Shown here: positions 35,313-44,746 of the stretch, in pieces
Layout: the number at the start of each line of letters is the position of its first letter
Numbering within the stretch: position 1 is the first letter of the stretch
DNA from: Rhizobium sp. Leaf306
GTDB lineage: Bacteria; Pseudomonadota; Alphaproteobacteria; Rhizobiales; Rhizobiaceae
Assembly (NCBI RefSeq): GCF_001423425.1
Contig: NZ_LMNX01000002.1
Span: 248,001 to 312,000 of the forward strand
Length of the DNA stretch: 64,000 nucleotides
Reading direction: 5' to 3'
Position numbers and translations under genes: made by a program
The notes under the pieces: generated by a model
Told to the model about the DNA's origin: nothing
Database searches by the model: none
The model's input: only the letters and a program-made list of their open reading frames with translations

Positions 35313-36385
35313 GCGAAACGCAGCGACCGATCCCGCAGCAAAGCCGGCATACGGGCCGGCAGAACGGGCGGCAGCTTGCCGTCCTGTTCGGCCTGCTGCT
35401 GGCGTCGCTCGCCGCCATCGGTCTCGTGGTCGGAGTGAGCGTCGGGATCGGCGACCTGCCGATCCCGCTTTCGACGACCTATGCCGCAATCACCAACCGG
35501 CTGGGCTGGACCGCGATCGAGCTCAACCGCATCCACGAGACGGTCATCTGGGACTACCGCCTCAGCCGGGCGCTGGTCGCATCCTTCTGCGGTGCGGGTC
35601 TTGCGCTGTCTGGCGCCATCATGCAGTCGCTGCTGCGCAATCCGCTGGCCGAGCCCTATGTGCTCGGCATTTCCGCCGGCGCCTCCACCGGGGCGGTGGC
35701 AATCGTCATTCTCGGGCTTGGCGCTGGCACGGTGTCGCTTTCGGCCGGGGCCTTTGCGGGCGCATTCGCGGCCTTCTTTTTCGTGGCGCTTTTGTCGAAC
35801 GGCGCGCGGGGTGGGGCGGACCGCACCATTCTTGCGGGCGTTGCGGCGTCGCAGCTGTTCAACGCGGCAACCTCCTATATCGTCACCACATCCGGCAATG
35901 CGCAGCAGGCGCGCGACGTGATGTTCTGGCTGCTCGGCAGTTTCGGCGGCGTGCGCTGGCCGGAATTCATGCTGGTGTCTGTGGTCGTCGGGGTGTGCCT
36001 GATCGTCTGCCTGTTCTATGCGCGGGTGCTCGACGCGTTTGCCTTCGGAGACGAGGCGGCCGCCTCGCTTGGCGTCAATGTCGGTCGGGCCCGTATCGTT
36101 CTGTTTGCGCTGACGGCGATCATGACGGCGACGATCGTCTCGATGGTCGGAACGATCGGCTTCGTCGGTCTCGTCGTGCCGCATGCGGCGCGGTTCATCG
36201 TCGGGCCTTTGCATATCCGGCTGCTGCCGGCCTGCGCCATCGTCGGCGCGATTTTCATGGTGCTGGCCGATATCGCCTCGCGGGCGCTGATCCCGCAGCA
36301 GGTTCTGCCGATCGGCGTCGTCACGGCTTTGGTCGGCGTGCCGTTCTTCTCCGTCATTCTCTACCGGTTCCAGAAGTCGTCATGA
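35309..36385 (+). CDS. ABC transporter permease, FecCD family
   Basis: This 358-residue protein has about ten membrane helices and the family blocks DYRLSRALVASFCGAGLALSGAIMQSLLRNPLAEPYVLGISAGAS (read in parts), LAGVAASQLFNAATSYIV, and GTIGFVGLVVPHAARF. The RxxRxxxAxxxGxxLxxxGxxxQ and NPLAEPxxLGxSxGA patterns are diagnostic for FecCD-type permeases. The GTG overlaps the binding-protein stop and its own stop overlaps the ATPase ATG (ATGA). It is expected to work as a homodimer. Confidence 0.93.
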   Translation: MSETQRPIPQQSRHTGRQNGRQLAVLFGLLLASLAAIGLVVGVSVGIGDLPIPLSTTYAAITNRLGWTAIELNRIHETVIWDYRLSRALVASFCGAGLALSGAIMQSLLRNPLAEPYVLGISAGASTGAVAIVILGLGAGTVSLSAGAFAGAFAAFFFVALLSNGARGGADRTILAGVAASQLFNAATSYIVTTSGNAQQARDVMFWLLGSFGGVRWPEFMLVSVVVGVCLIVCLFYARVLDAFAFGDEAAASLGVNVGRARIVLFALTAIMTATIVSMVGTIGFVGLVVPHAARFIVGPLHIRLLPACAIVGAIFMVLADIASRALIPQQVLPIGVVTALVGVPFFSVILYRFQKSS

Positions 36386-37143
36386 GCATCGAAGCGGAAA
36401 ATCTCAGCTGGAAGATCGGCCGCAAGACCATTCTCGACGGCGTGTCCTTCGCGGCCGAACCGGGCAAGATGGTCGGGCTGCTCGGGCCGAACGGATCCGG
36501 CAAGACCTCGCTTTTGCGCCTGATCGCCGGACTGAAGACGCCGCATGCGGGCAAAGTGACGCTCGATGGCCGCGATATCGGCACGATCGGCCGTCGGTCT
36601 ATCGCCCAAAGGGTGGCGTTCGTGGAGCAGCATGCGACGACCAATTCCAGCCTGCGGGTCATCGACGTGGTCAAGCTCGGGCGCTTTCCGCACCGGTCGA
36701 TGTTTTCGGGCTGGTCGCTGGCCGACGACGAGGCTGTGAGTGAAGCGCTGGAACGATCCGGCATGGTGGAAAAGCGAAACGACCGCTGGCAGAGCCTGTC
36801 GGGCGGTGAGAGGCAGCGCGTGCATATCGCGCGGGCGCTCGCGCAATCGCCGAAGGAACTGATCCTCGACGAGCCGACCAACCATCTCGATGTCCAGCAC
36901 CAGATCAGCCTCATGCGGCTGGTTGCCGGTCTGCCGGTCACAAGCGTGATCGCGCTGCACGATCTCAACCACGCCGCGATGTTCTGCGACAGCCTGATCA
37001 TCCTGCAGCAGGGCAGGATCGTCGCGTCGGGCACGCCGGAGGAGATCATCACGCAGGAACTTCTGCGGGACGTGTTTTCGGTCGATGCGCGGGTGGAAAC
37101 CTCGTCGCATCACGGGCGGCCGCATATCCACTATCTGCGATAG
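36382..37143 (+). CDS. ABC transporter ATP-binding protein of the FecCD-type system
   Basis: This 253-residue ATPase has Walker A GPNGSGKTS near residue 34, Q-loop region, signature LSGGERQRVHIARAL near residue 135, Walker B LILDEPTNHLD near residue 160, and the switch histidine in ALHDLNHAAMFCD. The wording matches FecE/BtuD-like proteins that energise chelate transporters. It is the third gene of a tight operon with coupled starts. No TonB-dependent receptor or regulator is visible next to it. Confidence 0.94.
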   Translation: MSIEAENLSWKIGRKTILDGVSFAAEPGKMVGLLGPNGSGKTSLLRLIAGLKTPHAGKVTLDGRDIGTIGRRSIAQRVAFVEQHATTNSSLRVIDVVKLGRFPHRSMFSGWSLADDEAVSEALERSGMVEKRNDRWQSLSGGERQRVHIARALAQSPKELILDEPTNHLDVQHQISLMRLVAGLPVTSVIALHDLNHAAMFCDSLIILQQGRIVASGTPEEIITQELLRDVFSVDARVETSSHHGRPHIHYLR

Positions 37144-37234
37144 ATCCGAAAACCTCGTATTCGCGCTTCCCTCGCGACGCATTCGTTGTAGGCTCATTTC
37201 CTCAGAACGTTGAACACGCACGGGAGAGAGACGG

Positions 37235-37699
37235 ATGACACACGCCGCTTACGCACTGCAGATCGTCCGCGAGTTCGATGTGCCGGCCGAGAAGCTCTAC
37301 AAGGTCTGGACGACGCCGGAACGGTTCGGCGAGTGGTTCTGCCCGCTGCCCTGGAAAGTGACGCAGGCGCGCGCCGACCTTCGCCCCGGCGGCGAGAGTT
37401 TTGTTCTGATGCAGGGGCCAGAAGGCGAAACGGTGCCGAATGCCGGAGTCTATCTGGAAGTCGTGCCGAACAGGAAGCTCGTGTTTACCGACGCCTATAC
37501 GGCCGGATGGGTGCCCTCGGCCAAGCCGTTCATGACCGGCATCATCGCGTTCGAGGATATCGGCGGCGGACGCTCGCGCTACACGGCAACGGCCGTCCAC
37601 TGGGCCGAGGAAGACATGATCGCCCACCGGGACATGGGGTTCGAGCAAGGCTGGGGCGTGGTTGCGGACCAGATGGCCGAGATTGCCAAGAAGATGTAG
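37235..37699 (+). CDS. SRPBCC (AHSA1-like) domain protein
   Basis: This 154-residue protein has the START/SRPBCC-type beginning (IVREFDVPAEKLYKVWTTPERFGEWFCPL) and SFVLMQGPEGE, the pattern of AHSA1-type proteins that bind hydrophobic ligands. No catalytic residues are apparent. The ATG has GGGAGAGAG upstream. It follows the ABC operon by 91 bases and probably has its own promoter. A second AHSA1 protein is at 60057-60590, next to an ArsR regulator; this one has none. Function unassigned. Confidence 0.82.
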   Translation: MTHAAYALQIVREFDVPAEKLYKVWTTPERFGEWFCPLPWKVTQARADLRPGGESFVLMQGPEGETVPNAGVYLEVVPNRKLVFTDAYTAGWVPSAKPFMTGIIAFEDIGGGRSRYTATAVHWAEEDMIAHRDMGFEQGWGVVADQMAEIAKKM

Positions 37700-37921
37700 G
37701 TTTCACCGAGTCCTTTCAAGCTGTTGGGCCCTATTGCTCGTGTCCTTAATCCGCCAACGGTGCGGCTGACGACGTGAATCCGGGTTTGCCTTCAACTGTC
37801 TGAAAACGGATTCCTTTTTGCCTATCCACTCAATCGAACGAACCGTTCGAGAAAATCCGGTTTGCGGGATGTCTGTCCGGTGACTATGTGACTGGCATCA
37901 GCAACCGGATATCTTCTGACG

Positions 37922-38965
37922 ATGGAACTCGGCCTTTACACTTTCGGTGATCTCGACCCGACCACGCTCAACAAGGGTGGGGAGGCGGCACGGCGGGTGA
38001 CGAACCTTCTCGAAGAGATCGAGCTTGCCGACCAGGTGGGGCTCGACGTGTTCGGGCTCGGCGAACATCACCGGGCCGACTATGTGATATCGTCGCCGGC
38101 GACGGTGCTTGCGGCGGCGGCCGTGCGCACCAAAAACATCAGGCTGACGAGTGCCGTTACGGTTCTGTCCTCGGAAGATCCGGTGCGGGTGTTTCAGGAG
38201 TTTGCGACCGTCGATCTGATTTCCGGCGGCCGGGCCGAGATCATGGCCGGGCGCGGCTCGTTCATCGAATCCTTCCCGCTGTTCGGCTACGACCTTGGCG
38301 ATTACGACGACCTGTTTTCGGAAAAGCTCGATCTGCTGCTCGCGCTGCGCGACAACGAGATCGTGACCTGGCAGGGCGAAAAGCGGGCGCCGATCAATGG
38401 CCGTGGCGTCTATCCGCGGCCGTTGCAGAACCAGATGCCGGTGTGGATCGCGGTTGGCGGCACGCCGCAATCGGTGGCGCGGGCCGGCGCCATGGGCCTG
38501 CCGCTTGCGGTCGCCATCATCGGCGGGGAATATCCGCGCTTTGCGCCGTTCTTCAAGCTTTACCGCGAGGCGGCGACGCGGGCCGGGCATGATGCCGCCG
38601 CGCTGCCAACCAGCATCGCTGTCCATGGGTTCATCGCCGATACGACCGATATCGCTGCCCAGCAGTTCTACGGGCCGCAGGCTTCGGTGATGGACCGGAT
38701 CGGTCGCGAGCGCGGCTGGGGACCGACCAACCGGGCGCATTTCGACCAGGCCCGTGGTCCGATCGGCAATCTCTTTGTCGGCGAGCCGGAGCTGGTGGCG
38801 GAAAAGATCATCGCTGCCCACACGGTGTTCGGCATGAGCCGTTTCATGCTGCAGATGGCGATCGGCCTTATGCCGCATGATCAGATCATGCGCGGCATCG
38901 AACTCTACGGCACGAAAGTGGCGCCGATCGTCAGAAAAGAGATCGGGAGCCCAAAAAGCATTTGA
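37922..38965 (+). CDS. LLM-class flavin-dependent oxidoreductase
   Basis: This 347-residue protein belongs to the bacterial-luciferase-like monooxygenase family. It starts [13 protein letters not shown] and contains [54 protein letters not shown] (read in parts), and [16 protein letters not shown], which are family blocks for FMNH2 binding. The physiological substrate is unknown. It is followed after 58 bases by map on the same strand. Other family members reduce F420 or flavin, and sequence alone cannot decide. Confidence 0.86.
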   Translation: MELGLYTFGDLDPTTLNKGGEAARRVTNLLEEIELADQVGLDVFGLGEHHRADYVISSPATVLAAAAVRTKNIRLTSAVTVLSSEDPVRVFQEFATVDLISGGRAEIMAGRGSFIESFPLFGYDLGDYDDLFSEKLDLLLALRDNEIVTWQGEKRAPINGRGVYPRPLQNQMPVWIAVGGTPQSVARAGAMGLPLAVAIIGGEYPRFAPFFKLYREAATRAGHDAAALPTSIAVHGFIADTTDIAAQQFYGPQASVMDRIGRERGWGPTNRAHFDQARGPIGNLFVGEPELVAEKIIAAHTVFGMSRFMLQMAIGLMPHDQIMRGIELYGTKVAPIVRKEIGSPKSI

Positions 38966-39023
38966 CGGGCCGGGTTGTTGGCGCGAAACCGGCGACCTTA
39001 CAGAGAGTGGACGTGCGGGACGA

Positions 39024-39782
39024 ATGATCATTTCGAACGAAGACGAGCTTGCAAAGCTCAAGGAGATCGGCAGGCTCTGCGCCCGTGCGGTGGATCTGAT
39101 GGGCAAGGCGCTCGAGCCCGGGATCACCACCCGCGAACTGGATGCGATAGGCCGCAAGCTTCTGGAAGACAGTGGCGCGCAGTCGGCCCCGGAGCATGAC
39201 TACCAGTTTCCCGGCGCGACCTGCATTTCCGTCAACGAGGAAGTGGCGCACGGAATTCCCGGCGACCGGGCGATTGCGGCGGGCGATCTCGTCAATATCG
39301 ACGTTTCGGCGCTCAAGGACGGATTTTACGGCGATACAGGCGCGTCATTCTGCGTGCCGCCGGTCAAGCGCGAGGTCGAAAAGCTGTGCCGCGACGGCAA
39401 GCGGGCGCTGTGGACCGGGTTGCAGCAGGTGAAGACGGGAAAGCCGATTGCCGGCATCGGCAACGCGATCGGGGCGTTTGCCAAGAAGAACCGCTATACG
39501 CTGATCACCAATCTTTCGAGCCACGGCATCGGCCGCTCGCTGCACGAGGAGCCGGGTGAAGTGCCGACATGGCCGGATCCGCAGGAAAGCCGTATCATGG
39601 AGGAGGGGCTGGTGTTTACCATCGAGCCGTTCCTGTCGCTCGGCGGCGAATGGGCCGAGGACGCCGACGACAAGAGCGATCCGTGGACGCTCTACAGCGA
39701 ACCCAAGGCGCCGACCGTGCAGTTCGAGCACACGATCGTGGTGACGCGCAACGGGCCGCTGATCCTGACGCTGGCAGACTAG
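39024..39782 (+). CDS. map: Methionine aminopeptidase, type I
   Basis: This 252-residue enzyme removes N-terminal methionine from new proteins. Type I hallmarks are the start MIISNEDELAKLKEIGRLCA, CISVNEEVAHGIPGDRAIAAGDLVNIDVSALKDGFYGDTG (read in parts), HGIGRSLHEEPGEV, and LVFTIEPFLS with a late FEHTIVV glutamate, all consistent with the two-metal site. The ATG at 39024 gives the correct length. It ends before a hairpin at 39807-39824. A second map is probably present elsewhere as in other rhizobia. Confidence 0.93.
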   Translation: MIISNEDELAKLKEIGRLCARAVDLMGKALEPGITTRELDAIGRKLLEDSGAQSAPEHDYQFPGATCISVNEEVAHGIPGDRAIAAGDLVNIDVSALKDGFYGDTGASFCVPPVKREVEKLCRDGKRALWTGLQQVKTGKPIAGIGNAIGAFAKKNRYTLITNLSSHGIGRSLHEEPGEVPTWPDPQESRIMEEGLVFTIEPFLSLGGEWAEDADDKSDPWTLYSEPKAPTVQFEHTIVVTRNGPLILTLAD

Positions 39783-39806
39783 GCTATCCTAGCTCTGTCA
39801 GCAGAC

Positions 39807-39824
39807 CGGCCGAAGAGTCGGCCG
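39807..39824. terminator. Hairpin between convergent map and the small gene at 39836
   Basis: CGGCCGA and TCGGCCG enclose an AGAG loop, 25 bases past the map stop. It may terminate both convergent transcripts, but no long T-run follows. Confidence 0.45.
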
Positions 39825-39835
39825 TGTCGATCCGA

Positions 39836-40051
39836 TCAGCTTTTCTTGTGTTTGCTGCAGACGATATCCAGCCTGCGATAGAAAGCGTCGGCGCGCTCCT
39901 GATTGAGCTTGTCCATCATCAGGCTGGTCTGGCGACGGGCAGCGCTTTCGAGCAACTGGGCAAAAGCCGCGTTGCCGATCTGGTCGGCCTCGCGCAGCTG
40001 CGAGATCAAAGGGTCGGACATCACGTCCGAACGGGTAAGATCCTGGTTCAT
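39836..40051 (-). CDS. Small hypothetical protein
   Basis: This 71-residue protein is helical and charged (SDPLISQLREADQIGNAAFAQLLESAARRQ, then KLNQERADAFYRRLDIVCSKHKKS), with no membrane helix and one cysteine. It is probably a short cytosolic helical protein. The ATG at 40051 has GGAG nine bases upstream and is preferred over earlier in-frame ATGs. It sits opposite the MFS gene, 306 bases away. I recognise no family and give it moderate confidence as a real gene on codon texture and start site. Confidence 0.55.
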   Translation of the reverse strand: MNQDLTRSDVMSDPLISQLREADQIGNAAFAQLLESAARRQTSLMMDKLNQERADAFYRRLDIVCSKHKKS

Positions 40052-40357
40052 CAATATAAACTCCATCATCCCTACAAAATCGATCCGAACACCTGAAACG
40101 GCATTCGAAGGGTACGATGCGTAGATTTCCTAAAATGAACGCCGGCCAGGACATCCGAATCACCGGAGCCCCTGTCGACCTTCATATAATGCCCGTCATT
40201 CGTGTCAGCAAAGCGACAGAAGTCGTGATTTGTGGTGTCGGGAATGGGATTGCAGGTGATCCGAATTTGAGGCTGCCCGACCACCCATCAGCGCTCGTCA
40301 TCGCAGCGATGACAATTTCTGCATTGTGCAGCGCAACTGCCGCTGGGATAAGGCGAC
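40052..40357. other. Divergent intergenic region between the small gene and the MFS gene
   Basis: About 306 bases without a gene. The two flanking genes diverge, so promoters for both should be here. A short inverted repeat GTCATCG-cag-CGATGAC (40297-40313) lies 45 bases before the MFS start and could be an operator. No riboswitch or RNA gene was found. Confidence 0.45.
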
Positions 40358-41545
40358 ATGTTGCAGATCTCTACGCCTCAGGTTCGAACCCCCCTTATGA
40401 TCGGCGTGTCCGGCGGCGTCGCTATGGCGGCGGCGATGGGGTTCGGGCGGTTCTTCTATACGCCGGTGCTGCCGGGGATGATTGCGGGCATTCCGATCTC
40501 GGCTGCCGATGCGGGCACGATTGCAGCCGGTAACTTCGCGGGCTATCTGACTGGCGCCGTGCTCTCGGCCTACGGCTGGGCGTCCGGTCGCGAGCGGCAG
40601 GTGGCGCTCGGAGGATTGCTGGCGACTGCGGTTCTTCTGGCTGCCATGGGTCTTTCGACATCGGTCACGGTGTTTGTGGCGATCCGCTTTCTCGCCGGGC
40701 TTGCCAGTGCGTTTTCGATGATCTTCACCTCGGCCGTGGTGCTGCCGCATGCGGCGGGCCGTCCGACTGTCGGCATGCTGCATTACGGTGGCGTGGGCGC
40801 CGGCATCGCGCTGTCTTCGGCGCTTGCCTTCATCGTCAACACGGTGGCGGGTGATGCGGCGCACGGGTGGCGGATCAACTGGTTTGCGGGTGCGGCAATC
40901 GCGTTTCTTGTCTTCCTCCTGGTGTCGCGCGGATTGCCGCGGCCGGCCGGGGAGACGCGGGTACCCGTCGAGCCGAGGCTCGTCTGGAACCGTCCGCTTG
41001 TGCTGATAACGCTGTCCTATGGTCTGTTCGGCTTCGGTTACGTGATCACCGCCACGTTTCTTGTCGCGATCGCCCGGATGGGCAATGCCGGGTCGGTGGT
41101 CGAGTTTCTGGCCTGGTTCGTCACCGGCTGTGCGGCGGCGGTTTCGCTGTTTGCCTGGCAGCCCTTCGTCAGGCGGCTCGGGCTCGGGGCGGCCTATTGC
41201 GCTGCCATCGCGTTGCTGTGGCTCGGCGTGCTGGGCTCGGTGATGCTGCCTGCGGTTCCCGGTGCGCTGTTCGGCGGGTTGCTGCTCGGGGCGACATTCA
41301 TGGTCGTTACCGCCTACGGGCTGCAGCTCGGGCGCCAGCTTGCGCCGCAAAGCCCGCGCCGCGCCTTTGCCTTCATGACCGCCGCCTTCGGCACCGGCCA
41401 GATCGTCGGGCCGCTGGTGGCAGGGTTTATAGCGGAGCGGAGCGGCAGTTTCACGCTACCGTCGCTGATTGCAGCCGGCGCCCTTGTCGTGTGCGTCGGG
41501 CTGGCATTGCCGCTGATCCGGTATGTGCCTCGACGGGACGCCTGA
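40358..41545 (+). CDS. MFS transporter, YbfB-like
   Basis: This 395-residue protein has twelve predicted membrane helices and starts the YbfB/YjiJ-like pattern (GGVAMAAAMGFGRFFYTPVLPGMI). It includes helices through RFLAGLASAFSMIFTSAVVLPHA and a last-half GAAYCAAIALLWLGVLGSVMLP. AAGGCGAC before the ATG is a usable Shine-Dalgarno. Family transporters are mostly uncharacterised, so no substrate is assigned. It is separated from bacA by 129 bases on the same strand and may or may not share a transcript. Confidence 0.84.
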   Translation: MLQISTPQVRTPLMIGVSGGVAMAAAMGFGRFFYTPVLPGMIAGIPISAADAGTIAAGNFAGYLTGAVLSAYGWASGRERQVALGGLLATAVLLAAMGLSTSVTVFVAIRFLAGLASAFSMIFTSAVVLPHAAGRPTVGMLHYGGVGAGIALSSALAFIVNTVAGDAAHGWRINWFAGAAIAFLVFLLVSRGLPRPAGETRVPVEPRLVWNRPLVLITLSYGLFGFGYVITATFLVAIARMGNAGSVVEFLAWFVTGCAAAVSLFAWQPFVRRLGLGAAYCAAIALLWLGVLGSVMLPAVPGALFGGLLLGATFMVVTAYGLQLGRQLAPQSPRRAFAFMTAAFGTGQIVGPLVAGFIAERSGSFTLPSLIAAGALVVCVGLALPLIRYVPRRDA

Positions 41546-41674
41546 GGGCTGATGCTTACATTTATGTAACAATGGTGGGGAACCATTGCCGCTCCCTTGG
41601 AACTGCCTTAGTTTCCGGCCACATCGTCCACCCCGACATCATCCTAGAATCGAACTCAGGAAAGCGCGCGCTCC

Positions 41675-42952
41675 GTGTTCCACTCCTTCTTTCCCCGACC
41701 AAAACTGTTTTTCCTTTCGGCGATTGCATTTGCGTTTGTCGCTGTCCTCGCCTGGTATTTTGTTTTTGCCGGTATCGGCGACAGTCTTGGCTTCGGCGCG
41801 CCGGAGGGGGCGGTGGAACCATATGACCTCACCTTCTTCCTGATGCCGTCCAATGTCTTTTTCTATGCCTATTTTGCAATCTGCATGCTGTTGTTCGGCG
41901 CCGCATGGAGTTTCATCGATCGCTACAATCCGTGGATCGGCTGGTCGGTGTGGGGATCCCTGTTGATCGTCGCCGTCACCTATTTCGGCGTGCAGGTGAC
42001 CGTCGTCATCAACAACTGGCGCCGTCCTTTCGGTGATACGCTGATGAACGCCCTGCAGGGCAAGCCGGGGACGACGGCATGGGACTTCTACAGTCTGATG
42101 CTGATCTTCGCGCAGGTGGCTTTCCTCAGCATGGCCGTATCGATCCTCACGGATTTCTTCACCAGCCACTACATCTTTCGCTGGCGCACGGCGATGAACG
42201 ACTTCTACATGTCAAAATGGGAGCAGTTGCGCCATATCGAAGGCGCATCGCAGCGTGTCCAGGAAGATACGATGCGGTTCTCCGCGACGCTGGAAGGCCT
42301 TGGCATTACGCTGATCAATTCCGTGATGACCCTGATTGTCTTCCTGCCGATCCTGTTCGGACTGTCGAGCTACGTGACGGAACTGCCGATTATCGGGCAG
42401 ATACCGCATGCGCTGTTCTGGTTGGCGATCTTCTGGGCAACCTTTGGTACCGTTCTTCTGGCAACTGTCGGCGTCAAGCTTCCGGGGTTGAATTTCCGCA
42501 ACCAGCGCGTTGAAGCCGCCTACCGCAAGGAACTTGTTTACGGCGAGGACCATGCCGATCGCGCCCAGCCTGCGACGGTCAGAGAACTCTACGGGAATGT
42601 GCGGAAGAACTATTTCCGCATGTACTGGCATTACCTCTATTTCAACGTCGCCCGCTATTTCTACATCCAGGCGGACGGGCTTTTCCTGCTGTTCATGCTG
42701 GTTCCAACCATCGTCGCCGGCAAGATTACCTATGGTATCTACCAGCAGATCGCCACGGCCTTCGGGCAGGTGTCGAACTCGTTCCAGTATCTCGTTAACT
42801 CCTGGACGACGATCATCGAGCTTTTGTCGATCCACAAGCGCCTGAAGGCCTTCGAGGCGGCGATCGATGGTGAGCCGCTGCCGGAGATCGACCGGAATTA
42901 TCTGGTGCGTGAAGCGGAAGGCGGGGAGATGGCGGCGAACAAGCCGACCTGA
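41675..42952 (+). CDS. bacA: BacA/SbmA peptide transporter-like membrane protein
   Basis: This 425-residue inner-membrane protein matches the SbmA/BacA family. Visible words are FHSFFPRPKLFFLSA at the N-terminus, WRTAMNDFYMSKWEQLRHIEGASQRVQEDTMRFS (read in parts), and a C-terminal region FRMYWHYLYFNVARYFYIQADG, all strongly conserved in rhizobial BacA. The GTG at 41675 has AGGAAAG upstream and gives the usual length. BacA is needed for chronic infection in rhizobia and Brucella and for uptake of some peptides. There are about seven membrane helices. A terminator-like hairpin follows at 42991. Confidence 0.95.
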   Translation: MFHSFFPRPKLFFLSAIAFAFVAVLAWYFVFAGIGDSLGFGAPEGAVEPYDLTFFLMPSNVFFYAYFAICMLLFGAAWSFIDRYNPWIGWSVWGSLLIVAVTYFGVQVTVVINNWRRPFGDTLMNALQGKPGTTAWDFYSLMLIFAQVAFLSMAVSILTDFFTSHYIFRWRTAMNDFYMSKWEQLRHIEGASQRVQEDTMRFSATLEGLGITLINSVMTLIVFLPILFGLSSYVTELPIIGQIPHALFWLAIFWATFGTVLLATVGVKLPGLNFRNQRVEAAYRKELVYGEDHADRAQPATVRELYGNVRKNYFRMYWHYLYFNVARYFYIQADGLFLLFMLVPTIVAGKITYGIYQQIATAFGQVSNSFQYLVNSWTTIIELLSIHKRLKAFEAAIDGEPLPEIDRNYLVREAEGGEMAANKPT

Positions 42953-42990
42953 TCGGCGCGTCGTTTCCAGATAGCAGACAGCAGTTTTGG

Positions 42991-43021
42991 CCGCGCCGGG
43001 TGACTAGTCCGGCGCGGTTTC
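42991..43021 (+). terminator. Terminator-like hairpin after bacA
   Basis: A 9-bp perfect stem (CCGCGCCGG/CCGGCGCGG) with a 9-base loop, followed by TTT, begins 38 bases past the bacA stop. Confidence 0.65.
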
Positions 43022-43087
43022 TCGTTCAGGGGAAGGGCAGGCGGCGCAATAAGGGTATTTTGGAGTTCAGGCTTTCCGCCTGCCGGG

Positions 43088-43189
43088 ACCGTTTCCGATG
43101 ATTTTCGGGGTATAGCCTGCCCGAAAAGCGTCACGGCCATCATCGGAACCGGTTCTTTCGAACCTGTTGGTGATGCCGGTTCGCGAACC
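43088..43189. repeat. Nested inverted repeats downstream of bacA
   Basis: Outer arms 43088-43102 and 43139-43153 pair at 13 of 15 positions. Inside is a second stem, TTTTCGGG with CCCGAAAA (43102-43109 and 43120-43127). Two more palindromes follow: GGTTC-tttc-GAACC (43151-43164) and GGTTCGCGAACC (43178-43189). It may be a degraded palindromic element or a structured 3' RNA. Confidence 0.6.
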
Positions 43190-43318
43190 CGGTTTCCCGC
43201 CCGATGACGCAAGCATTATCACCCGGCCCGACAGCGTGAGGACGGGCGGTTTTCAGAAAGATGATAATCCGTTGGTTTCAAACGGAGATAACGTGCATTA
43301 GCGGATTTTTCGGACGCC

Positions 43319-43684
43319 TTAGGCGACAGCTTTGCGGCGGAAGCGCATCTGGTTCAGCGTCCAGCCGGCAAGGCAGCCGATGGCGGCGCCTGCGGCCTTG
43401 ACCAGTGCGTCATCCATATGGGCATGGCGCGAGGGCGACAGGAGCTGCAGCATCTCGATGCCACCAGCCCCGATCAAGAGCAGAACTGCGCAAAAAATCC
43501 ACTGGCGCGGATAGGCGACGACGAAGAGGAAGGCCATCACGGCGAAGGCCGCCGCCCGGTCGACATCGACGGGCAGGAGGTCGTGCGGCCGCAGGTCGAT
43601 CGGCGAGATCGTCACGAAGACGATTGCGGCGAGCGCCAGCCAGGCCAGGGTTCTGGCCGGATTTGCGAGAAGGCGGTTTGTCAT
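43319..43684 (-). CDS. VanZ-like membrane protein
   Basis: This 121-residue protein has about four membrane helices and a VanZ-like pattern (ARTLAWLALAAIVFVTISPIDLRPHD; then the short DRAAAFAVMAFLFVVAYPRQW). The GIEMLQLLSPSRHAHMDDALVKAAGAAIGCLAG segment, read in parts, with the QLLSPSRHAxxxD block, is typical of small VanZ family members. Physiological role is unknown; it is not linked to glycopeptide resistance here. It is convergent with bacA and in the same direction as the downstream deacetylase but likely separate. Confidence 0.72.
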   Translation of the reverse strand: MTNRLLANPARTLAWLALAAIVFVTISPIDLRPHDLLPVDVDRAAAFAVMAFLFVVAYPRQWIFCAVLLLIGAGGIEMLQLLSPSRHAHMDDALVKAAGAAIGCLAGWTLNQMRFRRKAVA

Positions 43685-43759
43685 CAGGGTGTCATACCGA
43701 ATTGTGCTGCATTGCGAAAATCGAATCGTCGCCCGCGGTTAACGGCGTCCAGCAGATGG

Positions 43760-44746
43760 CTACAGGCCGGACGTTGCCTTGGCCTTGCGACGTTCTGCGA
43801 TCATGGGGATGGCCTGCTTGTAGCTGACGCAGGCGACATCGTCCCTATTGCAGACTTCCGAGACCAGCCGTTCCATCGCCCGCCAATAGGCACCGCCGTT
43901 CATCTCGACGAAGTGAAAGCCGAGCTGAACAGGAATGCGGTCACCGTCGTATTCGCGGTCGAAGGCGGCGCGGAACGCGGAATAGGCGCGGTCCTCGAAC
44001 GTGGACGACTGGCTGGGATTGTCGATGCCGCCGGAATGGCGGATGAACAGATTGTAATCCATGGCGATGAGCGGTCGCTGCGACGGGCCTTCGGGAATGA
44101 GCGGCAGGCCGAAGCGGATCAGCCTGTCCTCGTCGTCGGGCATCATCGGCCCCTTGGTGACGAGGCTTGCGTCATAGGTGAAGCCCGCCTTTTTCTCGGC
44201 GGCAGTCATGCCGGCGCTGGTGGAGAAATAGGGGGCCCGAAAACCATGGATGTCGTTCGCCACGAAATCCTTCCAGCCGTCGGGTTCGCTGTCGCCAGCA
44301 CCGATCGCCGTCCAGGCATTGCCGAGGACGCGCGAGAAGGTCGTCATCTCGGCGCTCCAGTCTGCCGCGGACCAGTCCTTGCCGTCGAAGTGGCCGCAGG
44401 TGTGGCTGGAAATGTCGTGGCCTTCCTGATGCGCCTGCCAGATATGGGAAAGCCGTTCTCGCGCTTCGTCTTTCGTCTGGGCAAAGCCGATATTGGAGCG
44501 GCCGGGCTTGTGGCCCGGTCCCTGATAGGTCGACCGCTCGGCGCGGGGGATCAGCAGCGTGCAGGACAGGAAGTAGGTGAAGTGGGCGTTGTTGGACCTC
44601 GCAAAATCGCGGCTGCGCTGCCACAGGTGGTTGGGACCGGCGCCATCGAAGGAGACGATCAGCAACTGTTTCGGCCGCTCGTCTGCGCTCAGCGCCGGGG
44701 AGGCGAGGCAGAGGCAAAGGGCGATGGAGGAAAAGAGCAAACGCAT
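43760..44746 (-). CDS. Secreted polysaccharide deacetylase family protein
   Basis: This 328-residue protein has a signal peptide (RLLFSSIALCLCLASPALSADE) and a NodB-homology domain: LLIVSFDGAGPNHLW holds the FDGA-like first motif, EGHDISSHTCGHFDG the SHTxxH second motif, and GFRAPYF the later catalytic loop. It probably deacetylates or removes a substituent from an extracellular or periplasmic polysaccharide, but substrate and activity are unproven. The spacing of these motifs is looser than in NodB and the metal-binding residues need alignment. No neighbour suggests a pathway. Confidence 0.8.
   Translation of the reverse strand: MRLLFSSIALCLCLASPALSADERPKQLLIVSFDGAGPNHLWQRSRDFARSNNAHFTYFLSCTLLIPRAERSTYQGPGHKPGRSNIGFAQTKDEARERLSHIWQAHQEGHDISSHTCGHFDGKDWSAADWSAEMTTFSRVLGNAWTAIGAGDSEPDGWKDFVANDIHGFRAPYFSTSAGMTAAEKKAGFTYDASLVTKGPMMPDDEDRLIRFGLPLIPEGPSQRPLIAMDYNLFIRHSGGIDNPSQSSTFEDRAYSAFRAAFDREYDGDRIPVQLGFHFVEMNGGAYWRAMERLVSEVCNRDDVACVSYKQAIPMIAERRKAKATSGL

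Larger units (their letters stand above)
42953..43318. other. Gene-free region after bacA with a terminator and palindromic hairpins
   Basis: About 366 bases between bacA and the minus-strand VanZ-like gene without a credible gene. It contains a terminator-like stem and a cluster of palindromes from 43088 to 43189, described separately. Confidence 0.6.
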
